Part shown: positions 1-7,440 of the stretch, in pieces
Numbering within the stretch: position 1 is the first letter of the stretch
Layout: every line of letters starts with the position of its first letter
NCBI RefSeq assembly: GCF_945870625.1
Contig: NZ_CAMBTS010000016.1
Location: forward strand, 1-36,578
Reading direction: 5' to 3'
Length of the DNA: 36,578 bases
DNA from: Novosphingobium sp. Chol11
GTDB taxonomy: Bacteria > Pseudomonadota > Alphaproteobacteria > Sphingomonadales > Sphingomonadaceae
Position numbers and translations under genes: made by a program
Notes under the pieces: model-generated
What the model was told of the DNA's origin: nothing
Database searches by the model: none
What the model saw: the letters and a program-made list of their open reading frames with translations, nothing else

Positions 1-47
1 GGGGAAATCCCCGCCCGTTCCGCATTTTCGCTAGAGTACGCCTAAGC

Positions 48-230
48 TTAGAGCTTGCCGTCCGAAGCGTTGTTCATCTGGCCCGAGACCAGGATAAAGG
101 TGTTCGAGAGCGAGTTGCCCAGTGCGCCCATGGCGGTGATGGCGGCAACAGCGATGAGCGCAGCGATCAGGCCGTACTCGATTGCGGTGGCGCCTTCTTC
201 GTTGATCAGCAGTTCTTGGAAAGTCTTCAT
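48..230 (-). CDS. Flp family type IVb pilin, copy 1
   Basis: A 60-residue prepilin. Flp pilins are made as short precursors, cut by a prepilin peptidase (TadV/CpaA type), and assembled by the Tad machinery into thin adhesive pili. The protein has a short basic N-terminus, the processing motif G13-ATAIEY with the invariant Glu18-Tyr19, and then a hydrophobic helix to about residue 40. The start is placed at 230 because AGGAG lies 7 bases upstream in the transcript; a longer reading from 281 has no such support. A second Flp gene of the same length lies upstream at 335-517 on the same strand. No other tad/cpa genes are in the window, so the assembly genes must be further left or elsewhere. Family identification is firm; participation in an active Tad pilus is inferred. 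Confidence 0.9.
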   Translation of the reverse strand: MKTFQELLINEEGATAIEYGLIAALIAVAAITAMGALGNSLSNTFILVSGQMNNASDGKL

Positions 231-334
231 GGTCGGTCTCCTATTGATGTCTTCTACCCGGCTCGCGTCATGTTGTCCCATTGACGAGCTTCTCTTGAGA
301 TACGGTTCAAATCGTAAGATAACGTTAATTGGCG

Positions 335-517
335 TCAGAGCTTGCTGGCAGCGTTCACCGTTTTGTTGTCGATAAGATTATAGAGATTGCCCAGTTCGTT
401 GGCGATCGTGCCTAAGCTGAACACCAGTGACATGGCGATCACGCCGATCAACAGGCCATATTCGATGGCTGTCGCCGCCGACTGGTCAACCAGCATTTTG
501 CGCGCCATCGTCCACAT
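335..517 (-). CDS. Flp-like type IVb pilin, copy 2, variant cleavage site
   Basis: A 60-residue Flp-like prepilin: basic N-terminus (residues 1-8), ATAIEYG at 15-21, then a hydrophobic helix. It keeps the Glu-Tyr pair (E19-Y20) that defines Flp pilins. The residue before the mature N-terminus is Ala14 where copy 1 has Gly13. The start at 517 gives exactly the length of copy 1 and has AGGA about 9 bases upstream; an alternative ATG at 508 would shorten the basic segment. The C-terminal half differs clearly from copy 1, so this is an old paralogue, not a recent duplicate. It may be a minor pilin or a second structural subunit. It is transcribed away from the MutT-like gene, with only 78 bases between the two starts. 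Confidence 0.85.
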   Translation of the reverse strand: MWTMARKMLVDQSAATAIEYGLLIGVIAMSLVFSLGTIANELGNLYNLIDNKTVNAASKL

Positions 518-581
518 AGCATCAGATCCTGTACTCTTCGGCAATCTGGCAAGTAGCCGCCGGGTGACTAACAAACGATTT

Positions 582-587
582 AGGAGG
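582..587 (+). promoter_or_regulatory. Ribosome binding site deciding the mutT start
   Basis: AGGAGG occupies these six bases and lies 8 bases before the GTG at 596. An in-frame GTG at 587 would begin on the last base of this site, so it is not a workable start. Confidence 0.75.
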
Positions 588-595
588 TGTTCATC

Positions 596-1018
596 GTGTC
601 TGAAAATTCTCCGATGGTGTGCGTGGCGGCGGCGGCGCTGATCGATGGGGCGTCGCGCGTGCTTCTTCAAAGGCGGCCGCCAGGTCGTCAGCATGGCGGG
701 CTGTGGGAGTTTCCCGGCGGCAAGATCGAACAAGGGGAGGGGCCGATAGAGGCGGTTATCCGCGAGATCGGAGAGGAACTGGGCGTTCTGCTCAAAGCCG
801 AAGATCTCTTTCCGGTCAGCTTCGGCGCAAGCGATTCCGCGTCGCGGCGTCCAGTTTTGCTGCTGCTTTATGGATGTTACACGTGGCAAGGCGCGCCGCG
901 CTGCGAAGCAGGTGCCGAACTGGCCTGGGTCGATCCGCACGATTTGGCTGATCGCGCCATGCCCCCGCTCGATGTACCCTTGGCAAAAGCACTGGTCGCG
1001 ATGATTGATCGATCATGA
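596..1018 (+). CDS. mutT: MutT-like Nudix hydrolase (8-oxo-dGTP diphosphatase)
   Basis: A 140-residue Nudix hydrolase. MutT enzymes hydrolyse oxidised nucleotides such as 8-oxo-dGTP to the monophosphate and pyrophosphate, keeping them out of DNA. The Nudix box is complete: GGKIEQGE, then REIGEELGV, matching G-x5-E-x7-R-E-U-x-E-E-x-G-U. The upstream GLWEFPGGK stretch is typical of MutT proper. GTG at 596 is preferred because AGGAGG lies 8 bases before it; the earlier in-frame GTG at 587 overlaps that site. The gene is divergent from the Flp-like gene on its left and is followed 48 bases later by tRNA-Arg. Nudix membership is certain; the exact substrate is assigned by resemblance to MutT. Confidence 0.88.
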   Translation: MSENSPMVCVAAAALIDGASRVLLQRRPPGRQHGGLWEFPGGKIEQGEGPIEAVIREIGEELGVLLKAEDLFPVSFGASDSASRRPVLLLLYGCYTWQGAPRCEAGAELAWVDPHDLADRAMPPLDVPLAKALVAMIDRS

Positions 1019-1066
1019 AATGACTTGCCAAGCTGCCGGAGCGCTTTTAAAGGCCGCCACTCTTAA

Positions 1067-1143
1067 GCGCCCGTAGCTCAGCTGGATAGAGCATCAGACT
1101 ACGAATCTGAGGGCCGGGCGTTCGAATCGCTCCGGGCGCACCA
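1067..1143 (+). tRNA. tRNA-Arg (anticodon ACG)
   Basis: A complete 77-base cloverleaf with encoded CCA. The acceptor arms GCGCCCG (1067-1073) and CGGGCGC (1133-1139) pair fully. The discriminator is A1140 and CCA is 1141-1143. The D-arm contains AGCTCAGCTGGATAGAGC. The anticodon stem TCAGA/TCTGA closes the loop CTACGAA with anticodon ACG, read as ICG after A34 deamination, for CGU/CGC/CGA codons. The T-loop TTCGAAT is present. Confidence 0.97.
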
Positions 1144-1332
1144 TTCCCCCCCTTCGATTGTTGGCGCGTGAGCACGCAGCGCGCCGCGTGTGTCTGGCGG
1201 CGCAGCGCTGGCGTGCTTTGCATAGGTATTCCGGCAAGCCCGCTTCGCATGCGTGGGAGATTGCCGAACCATGGCGCGTGGCTCTATAGCGACCTGCGGC
1301 AATGCACGTTGCTGCTTGCATGGCTGCCATAG

Positions 1333-1338
1333 AAGGAA
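1333..1338 (+). promoter_or_regulatory. Ribosome binding site deciding a TTG start for pdhA
   Basis: AAGGAA lies 7 bases before the TTG at 1346. No ATG or GTG in frame nearby has a comparable site. The protein from the TTG begins with an Ala/Lys/Pro-rich tail, as expected for this E1 alpha family. Confidence 0.65.
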
Positions 1339-1345
1339 ATCCGCC

Positions 1346-2476
1346 TTGGCCAAATCCGCGACTCCGCGCACTGCCAAACCCTCGCCAGCGTCAGCCTCGC
1401 CTGCTGCTGCCGGTGCTAAAGACCTTTCGCCCGAGACAGTTGCCGACGATGAAGCAGCCTTTGCCCTGCGCAGTTTGCAAAGCGCCCTGGCCAACAACAC
1501 GCGCTACGATGCTTCTGATGCGGAAATGCTCAAGTTCTATGAGCAGATGGTGCTGATCCGGCGTTTCGAGGAAAAGGCAGGGCAGCTTTATGGACTGGGG
1601 CTGATCGGCGGCTTCTGCCATCTCTATATCGGCCAGGAGGCAGTTGCGGTCGGTCTGCAGTCTGCGCTCAGCGAAGGTCACGACAGTGTCATCACCGGCT
1701 ACCGTGATCATGGCCATATGCTGGCTTATGGGATCGATCCCAAACTGATCATGGCCGAGCTAACTGGGCGGTCCGCCGGCATTTCGCGCGGCAAGGGCGG
1801 CTCGATGCACATGTTTTCAACCGAGCACAAATTTTTTGGCGGGCACGGGATCGTCGGCGCGCAGGTGCCGCTGGGCACTGGCCTTGCGTTTGGTCACAAA
1901 TATCGCGGCGATGGCGGGGTGTGCCTCGCATATTTCGGCGACGGCGCGGCCAATCAGGGGCAGGTCTACGAAGCGTTCAACATGGCCGCCTTGTGGAAGC
2001 TGCCGATCATCTTCGTCATCGAGAACAATGGCTATGCGATGGGCACCTCGGTCAAGCGCGGCTCGGCCGAAACCCATTTTTATCGCCGTGGAACCGGTTT
2101 TCGCATTCCGGGCATGGATGTGAATGGGATGGATGTGCTCGAAGTGCGTCAAGCCGCCGAAGTTGCCTTGGCCTATGTGCGCGCGGGCAACGGGCCGGTG
2201 CTGATGGAAATGACCACCTATCGCTATCGCGGCCATTCGATGTCGGACCCGGCAAAGTACCGCAGCCGCGAAGAAGTGCAGGAAATGCGCGACAAGCATG
2301 ACGCCATCGAGGCCGCCAAGCAGGATCTGCTCAAGCGCGGTGTGAGTGAAGACAGGATCAAGGAGATCGACAAGCGCATCCGCCAGATTGTGGCCGAAGC
2401 TGCCGATTTCGCCGAGAGCTCCGCTGAACCCGCGCTGGCCGAACTTTATACCGACGTGCTGGTGGAGACGTACTGA
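1346..2476 (+). CDS. pdhA: Pyruvate dehydrogenase E1 component, alpha subunit
   Basis: A 376-residue E1 alpha subunit of the heterotetrameric (alpha2 beta2) pyruvate dehydrogenase. With thiamine diphosphate it decarboxylates pyruvate and reductively acetylates the lipoyl group of the complex. After a low-complexity Ala/Pro/Ser tail (about 1-60) comes the E1 dehydrogenase fold. Visible landmarks are [10 protein letters not shown] (entry to the active site), the thiamine-diphosphate/magnesium motif from GDGAANQG to ENNGYAMGT, and [15 protein letters not shown] (phosphorylation-loop region). I chose the TTG at 1346 because AAGGAA lies 7 bases upstream; in-frame ATGs further left would add an unrelated 31-residue leader. 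The stop is one base before the pdhB ATG, so the two subunits are cotranscribed and probably translationally coupled. Confidence 0.95.
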   Translation: MAKSATPRTAKPSPASASPAAAGAKDLSPETVADDEAAFALRSLQSALANNTRYDASDAEMLKFYEQMVLIRRFEEKAGQLYGLGLIGGFCHLYIGQEAVAVGLQSALSEGHDSVITGYRDHGHMLAYGIDPKLIMAELTGRSAGISRGKGGSMHMFSTEHKFFGGHGIVGAQVPLGTGLAFGHKYRGDGGVCLAYFGDGAANQGQVYEAFNMAALWKLPIIFVIENNGYAMGTSVKRGSAETHFYRRGTGFRIPGMDVNGMDVLEVRQAAEVALAYVRAGNGPVLMEMTTYRYRGHSMSDPAKYRSREEVQEMRDKHDAIEAAKQDLLKRGVSEDRIKEIDKRIRQIVAEAADFAESSAEPALAELYTDVLVETY

Positions 2477-2477
2477 G

Positions 2478-3857
2478 ATGGCCATCGAGCTTAAGATGCC
2501 CGCGCTTTCGCCCACCATGGAAGAGGGCACGCTGGCCAAATGGCTGGTCAAGCCTGGCGATGCAGTGAAATCAGGTGACATCATTGCCGAGATCGAAACC
2601 GACAAGGCCACGATGGAATTTGAGGCAGTCGATGAAGGGGTGATGGGCGCGTTGATGGTTGCTGAGGGCACCGAAGGCGTCAAGGTCGGCACCGTGATCG
2701 CCACGATACAAGGCGACAATGAGCCAGCTGCACCTGTCGCGGAGCCTGCCGCAACGGCGGAAGTTGAGCCCGCTATCTCGCACGCGCCAGTTCCCAGCGC
2801 TCCTGCGCAAGTTCCCAGCGCCCCTGCGGCCGCTGCAACGAGCCAGTCCAATCCCGTTGTTCCTGCCGGAACCGCGATGACTTCGAATACCGTTCGCGAA
2901 GCCTTGCGCGATGCCATGGCCGAAGAAATGCGCGCCGATGACCGCATCTTTGTGATGGGCGAGGAAGTCGCCGAGTATCAGGGGGCGTACAAAGTCACTC
3001 AAGGGCTGCTTGAAGAATTCGGCCCGCGCCGCGTGATCGACACGCCGATCACCGAATATGGCTTTGCCGGGATCGGCGCGGGCGCGGCGATGGGCGGGCT
3101 GCGCCCGATCGTTGAGTTCATGACCTTCAACTTCGCGCTGCAAGCGATCGATCACATCATCAACTCGGCAGCCAAGACCAATTACATGTCGGGCGGGCAG
3201 ATGCGCTGCCCGATCGTCTTTCGCGGGCCGAACGGGGCTGCATCGCGCGTTGGCGCGCAGCATAGCCAGAACTTTGCGCCATGGTATGCCTCGGTTCCCG
3301 GGCTGATCGTGATTGCGCCTTATGACGCAGCGGACGCTAAAGGTTTGCTGAAAGCCGCCATCCGCAGCGAAGACCCGGTCATCTTCCTCGAAAACGAGCT
3401 TGTCTATGGGCGCAGCTTCGATGTGCCGCAGATCGAAGATTGGGTGCTGCCGATCGGCAAGGCGAGGATCGTCCGGCCTGGCCACGATGTGACCATCGTC
3501 ACGTATTCGATCGGCGTGGGCCTAGCCCTCGAAGCAGCCGCTATCTTGGCGGGGGAGGGCATCGAGGCCGAAATCGTCGATCTGCGCACACTTCGCCCGC
3601 TCGACAAGGCGGCTGTGCTGGAGAGCCTCGCTCGGACCAACCGCATGGTCGTGGTCGAAGAAGGCTTTCCGGTCTGTTCCATCGCGTCGGAGATCATCGC
3701 GGTCGCGATGGAGGAGGGGTTCGACGATCTCGATGCGCCTGTCCTTAGGGTTTGCAACGAGGACGTGCCGTTGCCCTATGCCGCAAACCTTGAACGGGCG
3801 GCGCTGATCAACGCGGCCCGGATCATCGCGGCGGTAAAGAAGGTGTGCTACCGCTGA
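2478..3857 (+). CDS. pdhB: Pyruvate dehydrogenase E1 component, beta subunit with N-terminal lipoyl domain
   Basis: A 459-residue E1 beta subunit with a biotinyl/lipoyl domain at its N-terminus. Residues 1-80 form the lipoyl domain, with the acceptor Lys43 in ETDKATME. Residues about 80-133 are an Ala/Pro/Val linker. From about 134 the transketolase-type beta subunit begins ([14 protein letters not shown], then the C-terminal transketolase domain with YSIGVGL and VVVEEGFP). A lipoyl domain fused to E1 beta is known in several alphaproteobacteria. The linker carries a near-perfect 18-base direct repeat (2790-2807 and 2811-2828). The start follows the pdhA stop by one base. E2 (pdhC) and E3 are not adjacent: the next gene is unrelated and a terminator follows it. 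Confidence 0.96.
   Translation: MAIELKMPALSPTMEEGTLAKWLVKPGDAVKSGDIIAEIETDKATMEFEAVDEGVMGALMVAEGTEGVKVGTVIATIQGDNEPAAPVAEPAATAEVEPAISHAPVPSAPAQVPSAPAAAATSQSNPVVPAGTAMTSNTVREALRDAMAEEMRADDRIFVMGEEVAEYQGAYKVTQGLLEEFGPRRVIDTPITEYGFAGIGAGAAMGGLRPIVEFMTFNFALQAIDHIINSAAKTNYMSGGQMRCPIVFRGPNGAASRVGAQHSQNFAPWYASVPGLIVIAPYDAADAKGLLKAAIRSEDPVIFLENELVYGRSFDVPQIEDWVLPIGKARIVRPGHDVTIVTYSIGVGLALEAAAILAGEGIEAEIVDLRTLRPLDKAAVLESLARTNRMVVVEEGFPVCSIASEIIAVAMEEGFDDLDAPVLRVCNEDVPLPYAANLERAALINAARIIAAVKKVCYR
2790..2828 (+). repeat. Tandem direct repeat in the pdhB linker
   Basis: Two 18-base copies (2790-2807 and 2811-2828), differing at one position, encode two VPSAPA units in the flexible linker of the lipoyl-E1 beta protein. 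Such linkers change length readily by slippage. Confidence 0.8.
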
Positions 3858-4444
3858 CGCCCGCCGAGCTTGCGCCGCTGGAAGATTGGCTGACCCCGCC
3901 CGAACGACTGGCGATTGCCTATGCGCTAAGCCAAATGCGCGCCGCATGGGCTGGTTTGCTCGCGCTGGACCGCAGGCTTGCGGATGCGGCGCGGGCCGAC
4001 CGCGAACCGATCATGATCCAACTGCGGCTGGCATGGTGGCGCGAGCGCTTTGGTGAGCCCGCATCGGCATGGCCAGCGGGTGAACCACTGCTCGCCGTGC
4101 TTTCCGCATGGGACCGCGAAAGGGCCGCTTTGGCAGGGCTGGTCGATGGCTATGAGGCGCGCAACGTGGGCGAAGACGGCGGCGCGGAACTGGCCCGCGC
4201 CCGGCTTGCGGCGATCAGCGCGCTTGCGCGCCTTTCTGGCGCGGCTGAGGACAGCGCGATCAGGGATGCAGCGGCGCAATGGCTGGGTCTGCCAGATGCG
4301 CCGCCGAAACATGCAAGGCTGCCCCGCGCCATGCGCCCGCTGGCGATCCTGCGCGGCATGGCGCTGCGCGAGGCAAGCGGCGACGCTGTCCCGGCTTGGC
4401 GCGCGTTTTTGGTGATCCTGCGCGCCGGTTTGCTGGGTCGGTAA
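3845..4444 (+). CDS. Short squalene/phytoene synthase-like protein
   Basis: A 199-residue protein resembling the N-terminal two thirds of the squalene/phytoene synthase superfamily (COG1562), closest in feel to the non-enzymatic NDUFAF6-like branch. The recognisable part is RLAWWRERF near residue 60, matching the R-x2-WWR helix of that family. The Asp-rich substrate/magnesium motifs (DxxxD type) of real synthases are not visible; the equivalent helix reads VDGYEARNV. At about 200 residues it is also shorter than the usual 270-300. A catalytic role in isoprenoid synthesis is therefore doubtful. The GTG start lies inside the pdhB end (13-base overlap), so it is cotranscribed with the PDH genes. 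The exact start is uncertain. A terminator follows within 5 bases of the stop. Confidence 0.65.
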   Translation: MLPLTPAELAPLEDWLTPPERLAIAYALSQMRAAWAGLLALDRRLADAARADREPIMIQLRLAWWRERFGEPASAWPAGEPLLAVLSAWDRERAALAGLVDGYEARNVGEDGGAELARARLAAISALARLSGAAEDSAIRDAAAQWLGLPDAPPKHARLPRAMRPLAILRGMALREASGDAVPAWRAFLVILRAGLLGR

Positions 4445-4448
4445 CGAG

Positions 4449-4474
4449 GTCACGCCAAAATGGTGTGACTTTTC
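4449..4474 (+). terminator. Rho-independent terminator of the pdhA-pdhB operon
   Basis: GTCACGCCA (4449-4457) and TGGTGTGAC (4461-4469) form a 9-bp stem with one G-U pair and a 3-base AAA loop, followed at once by TTTT (4470-4473). It sits just after the stop of the phytoene-synthase-like gene and marks the end of the transcript. Confidence 0.85.
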
Positions 4475-4525
4475 CCTGCCGCTTTGCGCGCAAGGAGATT
4501 AAGCCTAAGCAATGGGGGCAAGGCC

Positions 4526-4996
4526 ATGAACAGGATCGTGATTGGGGCGCTCGCTGCGCTCATGCTGGTAGCGGCAGGCGTGTTCTGGTGGCAGGGACGC
4601 GCCAGTGACGGTGCCGGGGCCGCAGTGGCCCCCCTGGCATTGGCCAGCGCGGTGCCCGGCGAAGCGGAGGAACTGCCCGAAGCCGATCCGGGCGACATGG
4701 TCGGCCCTGGCCTGCCGCAGGCCAACGAGGCCACGCGCGAACAGCGCCGTTTCGACCGGCTCGACAAGGACCGCGACAGCCGCATCACCCGTAATGAACT
4801 GCTCAGCCCGCGTGTCAAAGATTTCAGGAAGCTCGATACCGACGGCAACAACCTGCTGACATTCGAGGAATGGGCCGTTGCCACCGCCAACAAGTTCAAG
4901 GCGGCAGATGCAAACGGGGATCAGGCGCTGGACCGCCCCGAGTTTGCCACCACCAAGACCCAGGCATCCAAGAAACATGCCTGCAGATGCAAATAA
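4526..4996 (+). CDS. Membrane-anchored or secreted EF-hand protein
   Basis: A 156-residue protein with an N-terminal hydrophobic segment (residues about 3-22), an uncleaved anchor or signal peptide, and then an acidic, Ala-rich region. Three EF-hand calcium loops follow: residues 80-91 (DKDRDSRITRNE), 104-115 (DTDGNNLLTFEE) and 128-139 (DANGDQALDRPE). All keep Asp at 1, Asp/Asn at 3, an acidic or Asn residue at 5 and Glu at 12, so calcium binding in the periplasm is likely. The C-terminal tail is basic and has two cysteines. The ATG at 4526 is chosen because the hydrophobic segment starts there. It faces trmFO tail to tail with 6 bases between the stops. The biological role is unknown. Confidence 0.82.
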   Translation: MNRIVIGALAALMLVAAGVFWWQGRASDGAGAAVAPLALASAVPGEAEELPEADPGDMVGPGLPQANEATREQRRFDRLDKDRDSRITRNELLSPRVKDFRKLDTDGNNLLTFEEWAVATANKFKAADANGDQALDRPEFATTKTQASKKHACRCK

Positions 4997-5002
4997 GCAG
5001 GC

Positions 5003-6373
5003 TTAAGCGATAGCTGGCAGCCACCCGCCAAGATCGGCTTTGGCGCGCTGGGTGTAAGCTTCCTTGCGCACCTTCTTTTTCACGTCGGCTGCGGGCGGCG
5101 GAAACAGCCCGAAATTGACATTCATCGGCTGATAGCTGTCAGCCTCGGCATCGCCGGTGATATGCGATAGCAACGCGCCAAGCGCGGTGGTGCGCGGCGG
5201 CGCCATCCAATCTGTCCCGGCGATCTGTGCTGCCGTCATCAAGCCGGCCAGCAACCCCACTGCGCCGCTCTCGACATAGCCTTCGCATCCGGTGATCTGC
5301 CCGGCAAAGCGGATATGCGGCGCGCACTTCAAGCGCAATTGCCGGTCAAGCAGCGTGGGGGAATTGAGGAAGGTATTGCGATGTAGCCCGCCAAGCCGCG
5401 CGAATTCCGCATTCTCGAGGCCAGGGATCGTGCGGAACACGCGCACCTGCTCAGCATGCTTGAGCTTGGTCTGAAATCCGACCATGTTCCAAAGTGTGCC
5501 CAGCTTGTTGTCCTGCCGCAGTTGCACCACCGCATAGGGCCAGCGCCCGTTTGGATGTTCCGGTGTTGCCCAGTGGGGATTGTCGAGGCCCACGGGCTTC
5601 ATCGGGCCGAAGCGCAGCGTCTCCACCCCGCGCGCCGCCATGACCTCGACTGGCATGCAGCCGTCGAAATATGGCGTGCTGGCCTCCCACTCCTTGAATT
5701 CGGTCTTCTCGCCCGCCAGCAGCTCCTCCCAGAACGCCTGGTACTGGGCCTTGCTCATGGGGCAGTTGATATAGTCGCGCCCGTCGCCGCCCATGGCGAG
5801 CGAGGCCTCTGCCCCTTTGTCCCAGCGCGATGCCATCCACGCCACGTCCATGTCGATCGAATCGCGATAGACGATCGGCGCGATCGCATCGAAAAAAGCG
5901 AGGCTGTCCGCGCCTGTGGCCGCGCCGATGCTGGCGGCTAGGGCAGGGGCGGTCAGCGGCCCGGTCGCCACGATGGTCAGCCCATCCCCGGGCAACACGT
6001 CCACCCGTTCGCGTACGATTTCAAGCGTTGGCTGCGCGCGTAACGCGGCTTCGACTTCTGCCGAGAACACATCACGGTCCACCGCCAGCGCCGATCCGGC
6101 CGGGACCCGGGCTTGTTCTGCCGCCCGCATCAGCAAGCTGTCGCATTGGCGCATCTCGTAATGCAGCAGACCGACCGCGTTTTTCTCATCATCGTCGGAT
6201 CGGAACGAATTTGAGCAGACCAGCTCGGCGAGGCCATCACCATTGTGTGCGGCCGTGCGGTCGCCGCCGCCGCGCATTTCGGAGAGCCGCACCCGCACGC
6301 CGCGCCGCGCCAGTTGCCAGGCGGCCTCGCTTCCGGCCATGCCCCCGCCGATGATATGAACTTGTTCTTTCAC
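5003..6373 (-). CDS. trmFO: tRNA (uracil-5-)-methyltransferase TrmFO, folate and FAD dependent
   Basis: A 456-residue TrmFO, which makes 5-methyluridine at position 54 of the tRNA T-loop using methylenetetrahydrofolate and FADH2. The N-terminal dinucleotide fold is [13 protein letters not shown] (6-18). The two catalytic cysteines known for this family are present: Cys53 in LVCSNSFRS and Cys239 in DGCMPVEVM. The C-terminal FAD region has [12 protein letters not shown] and GLLAG. Length and motifs match the family. The start is a GTG at 6373; no strong ribosome binding site is visible, so a nearby alternative start is possible. The gene is divergent from the YhhN-like gene with 69 bases between the starts. 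Confidence 0.95.
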   Translation of the reverse strand: MKEQVHIIGGGMAGSEAAWQLARRGVRVRLSEMRGGGDRTAAHNGDGLAELVCSNSFRSDDDEKNAVGLLHYEMRQCDSLLMRAAEQARVPAGSALAVDRDVFSAEVEAALRAQPTLEIVRERVDVLPGDGLTIVATGPLTAPALAASIGAATGADSLAFFDAIAPIVYRDSIDMDVAWMASRWDKGAEASLAMGGDGRDYINCPMSKAQYQAFWEELLAGEKTEFKEWEASTPYFDGCMPVEVMAARGVETLRFGPMKPVGLDNPHWATPEHPNGRWPYAVVQLRQDNKLGTLWNMVGFQTKLKHAEQVRVFRTIPGLENAEFARLGGLHRNTFLNSPTLLDRQLRLKCAPHIRFAGQITGCEGYVESGAVGLLAGLMTAAQIAGTDWMAPPRTTALGALLSHITGDAEADSYQPMNVNFGLFPPPAADVKKKVRKEAYTQRAKADLGGWLPAIA

Positions 6374-6430
6374 AGCTATGCATTGGCATTGCGAGCGGTG
6401 TGCGACAACCCCACTATGGTGCTTGTCGCA

Positions 6431-6438
6431 AGGGGAGG
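6431..6438 (+). promoter_or_regulatory. Ribosome binding site deciding the yhhN-like start
   Basis: AGGGGAGG lies 4 bases before the ATG at 6443. An upstream in-frame ATG at 6416 has no purine-rich site in front of it. Confidence 0.7.
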
Positions 6439-6442
6439 ACGT

Positions 6443-7144
6443 ATGGCGGGATTAGCACTGAGCGAACGCAGGCCGTGGCTGCTCGCCAGCCTGGTGTTCG
6501 GCATAAGCTATTGGTTCGCGGGGCCAAACACCGTTCCGGGTGTCTATCTCATTGCATGGAAGGGGGCAGGTGTCGGGCTTCTGGCGGCCTATGCCTGGGC
6601 GCATCATCCATCCCGCGGCGCGCACCTCATCGCGCTGATGCTCGCGCTCGGGGCAATCGGTGATATGGTGCTGGAGATCGATTTTGTGGGCGGCGCGCTC
6701 GCTTTCCTTGCCGGGCATCTGGTGGCGATCGGGCTTTATACCAGTCATCGCCGCCCAAACGCGGATGTGGCGGTCCCGCTTGCGCTGGTGGCGGCCATAC
6801 CGGTTGCGGCCTACCTGCTGACTGGCGCGGCGTCGGTATCGCTTTATGCGCTCGGTCTCGGCGGAATGACGGCAGCGGCTTGGCGCAGCGATTTTCCGCG
6901 GAGCCGGGTTGGGCTCGGAGCGATCATGTTCGCCGCTTCCGATTTGTTGATCTTTGCGCGGATGGGGCCGTTGGCCGGCAGCGCCATACCCGATCTGCTG
7001 GTTTGGCCGCTTTATTACTTTGGCCAGCTTCTGATCTGCGTTGGCGGCATTCGCACGCTGCGCCAACACGGCGAGTTCAGCGCGGATCAGCCCGCTACGG
7101 GCAGCGCCACGGCGCCGTCTGCCGAACGTTCCAGCGGTCCATAA
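6443..7144 (+). CDS. YhhN/TMEM86 family membrane protein (lysoplasmalogenase-like)
   Basis: A 233-residue integral membrane protein of the YhhN family. Characterised relatives (animal TMEM86 and some bacterial enzymes) hydrolyse the vinyl-ether bond of lysoplasmalogen. It has about seven or eight hydrophobic segments. Conserved family features include the GDMVLEID segment near residue 75 and [11 protein letters not shown] near 160; in this family two aspartates in such segments are thought to be catalytic. The C-terminal 25 residues are soluble and Ala/Ser-rich. The start at 6443 is supported by AGGGGAGG 4 bases upstream. Its last 58 bases overlap the 3' end of the convergent DUF952 gene. Family assignment is good; the substrate in this organism is unknown. 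Confidence 0.85.
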   Translation: MAGLALSERRPWLLASLVFGISYWFAGPNTVPGVYLIAWKGAGVGLLAAYAWAHHPSRGAHLIALMLALGAIGDMVLEIDFVGGALAFLAGHLVAIGLYTSHRRPNADVAVPLALVAAIPVAAYLLTGAASVSLYALGLGGMTAAAWRSDFPRSRVGLGAIMFAASDLLIFARMGPLAGSAIPDLLVWPLYYFGQLLICVGGIRTLRQHGEFSADQPATGSATAPSAERSSGP

Positions 7145-7440
7145 GCAATCGCCGCCGATAGCGGCAACGGCGCATAGACATGCGGAAACAGCTGTCCCCC
7201 GCGCGATGGTTCCCATTTCACAGCAGTGCCCAGAACCGCCAGATCGACTGCCACTACATGCAGATCGTCTTGCCCGGCAAAATGTTTGTCGACCGTCTCT
7301 GTCAATTGCGCGGCGGTCGACAGATGAATGTAGCCATCGGCCAGATCGATTGGAGCGCCCGCAAACACACCATCGGCCTCAAGCCGCGCCATCTCCGGCA
7401 CAGTCAGGACCTTGTAGGCAACGAGCGGAAGCTCGCTCAT
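7087..7440 (-). CDS. DUF952 family protein
   Basis: A 117-residue DUF952 protein. Recognisable landmarks are AYKVLT near the start, DGYIHLSTAAQL near residue 35, HVVAVDL, VKWEPSRGGQLFPHVYAPL and a final GPLERSADG. The conserved histidine in the YIHLST motif and the second in FPHVY suggest a small enzyme, but no reaction is established for this family to my knowledge. Its ATG overlaps the gyrA stop codon by four bases (ATGA), so it is cotranscribed with gyrA and probably made by translational coupling. Its 3' end overlaps the convergent YhhN-like gene by 58 bases. Confidence 0.88.
   Translation of the reverse strand: MSELPLVAYKVLTVPEMARLEADGVFAGAPIDLADGYIHLSTAAQLTETVDKHFAGQDDLHVVAVDLAVLGTAVKWEPSRGGQLFPHVYAPLPLSAAIAYGPLERSADGAVALPVAG

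Noticed and set aside
1..12. GGGGAAATCCCC hairpin at the left edge as a terminator of the flp genes
   Set aside because: The arms are only 5 bp and the flank is cut off by the window edge, so it cannot be judged.
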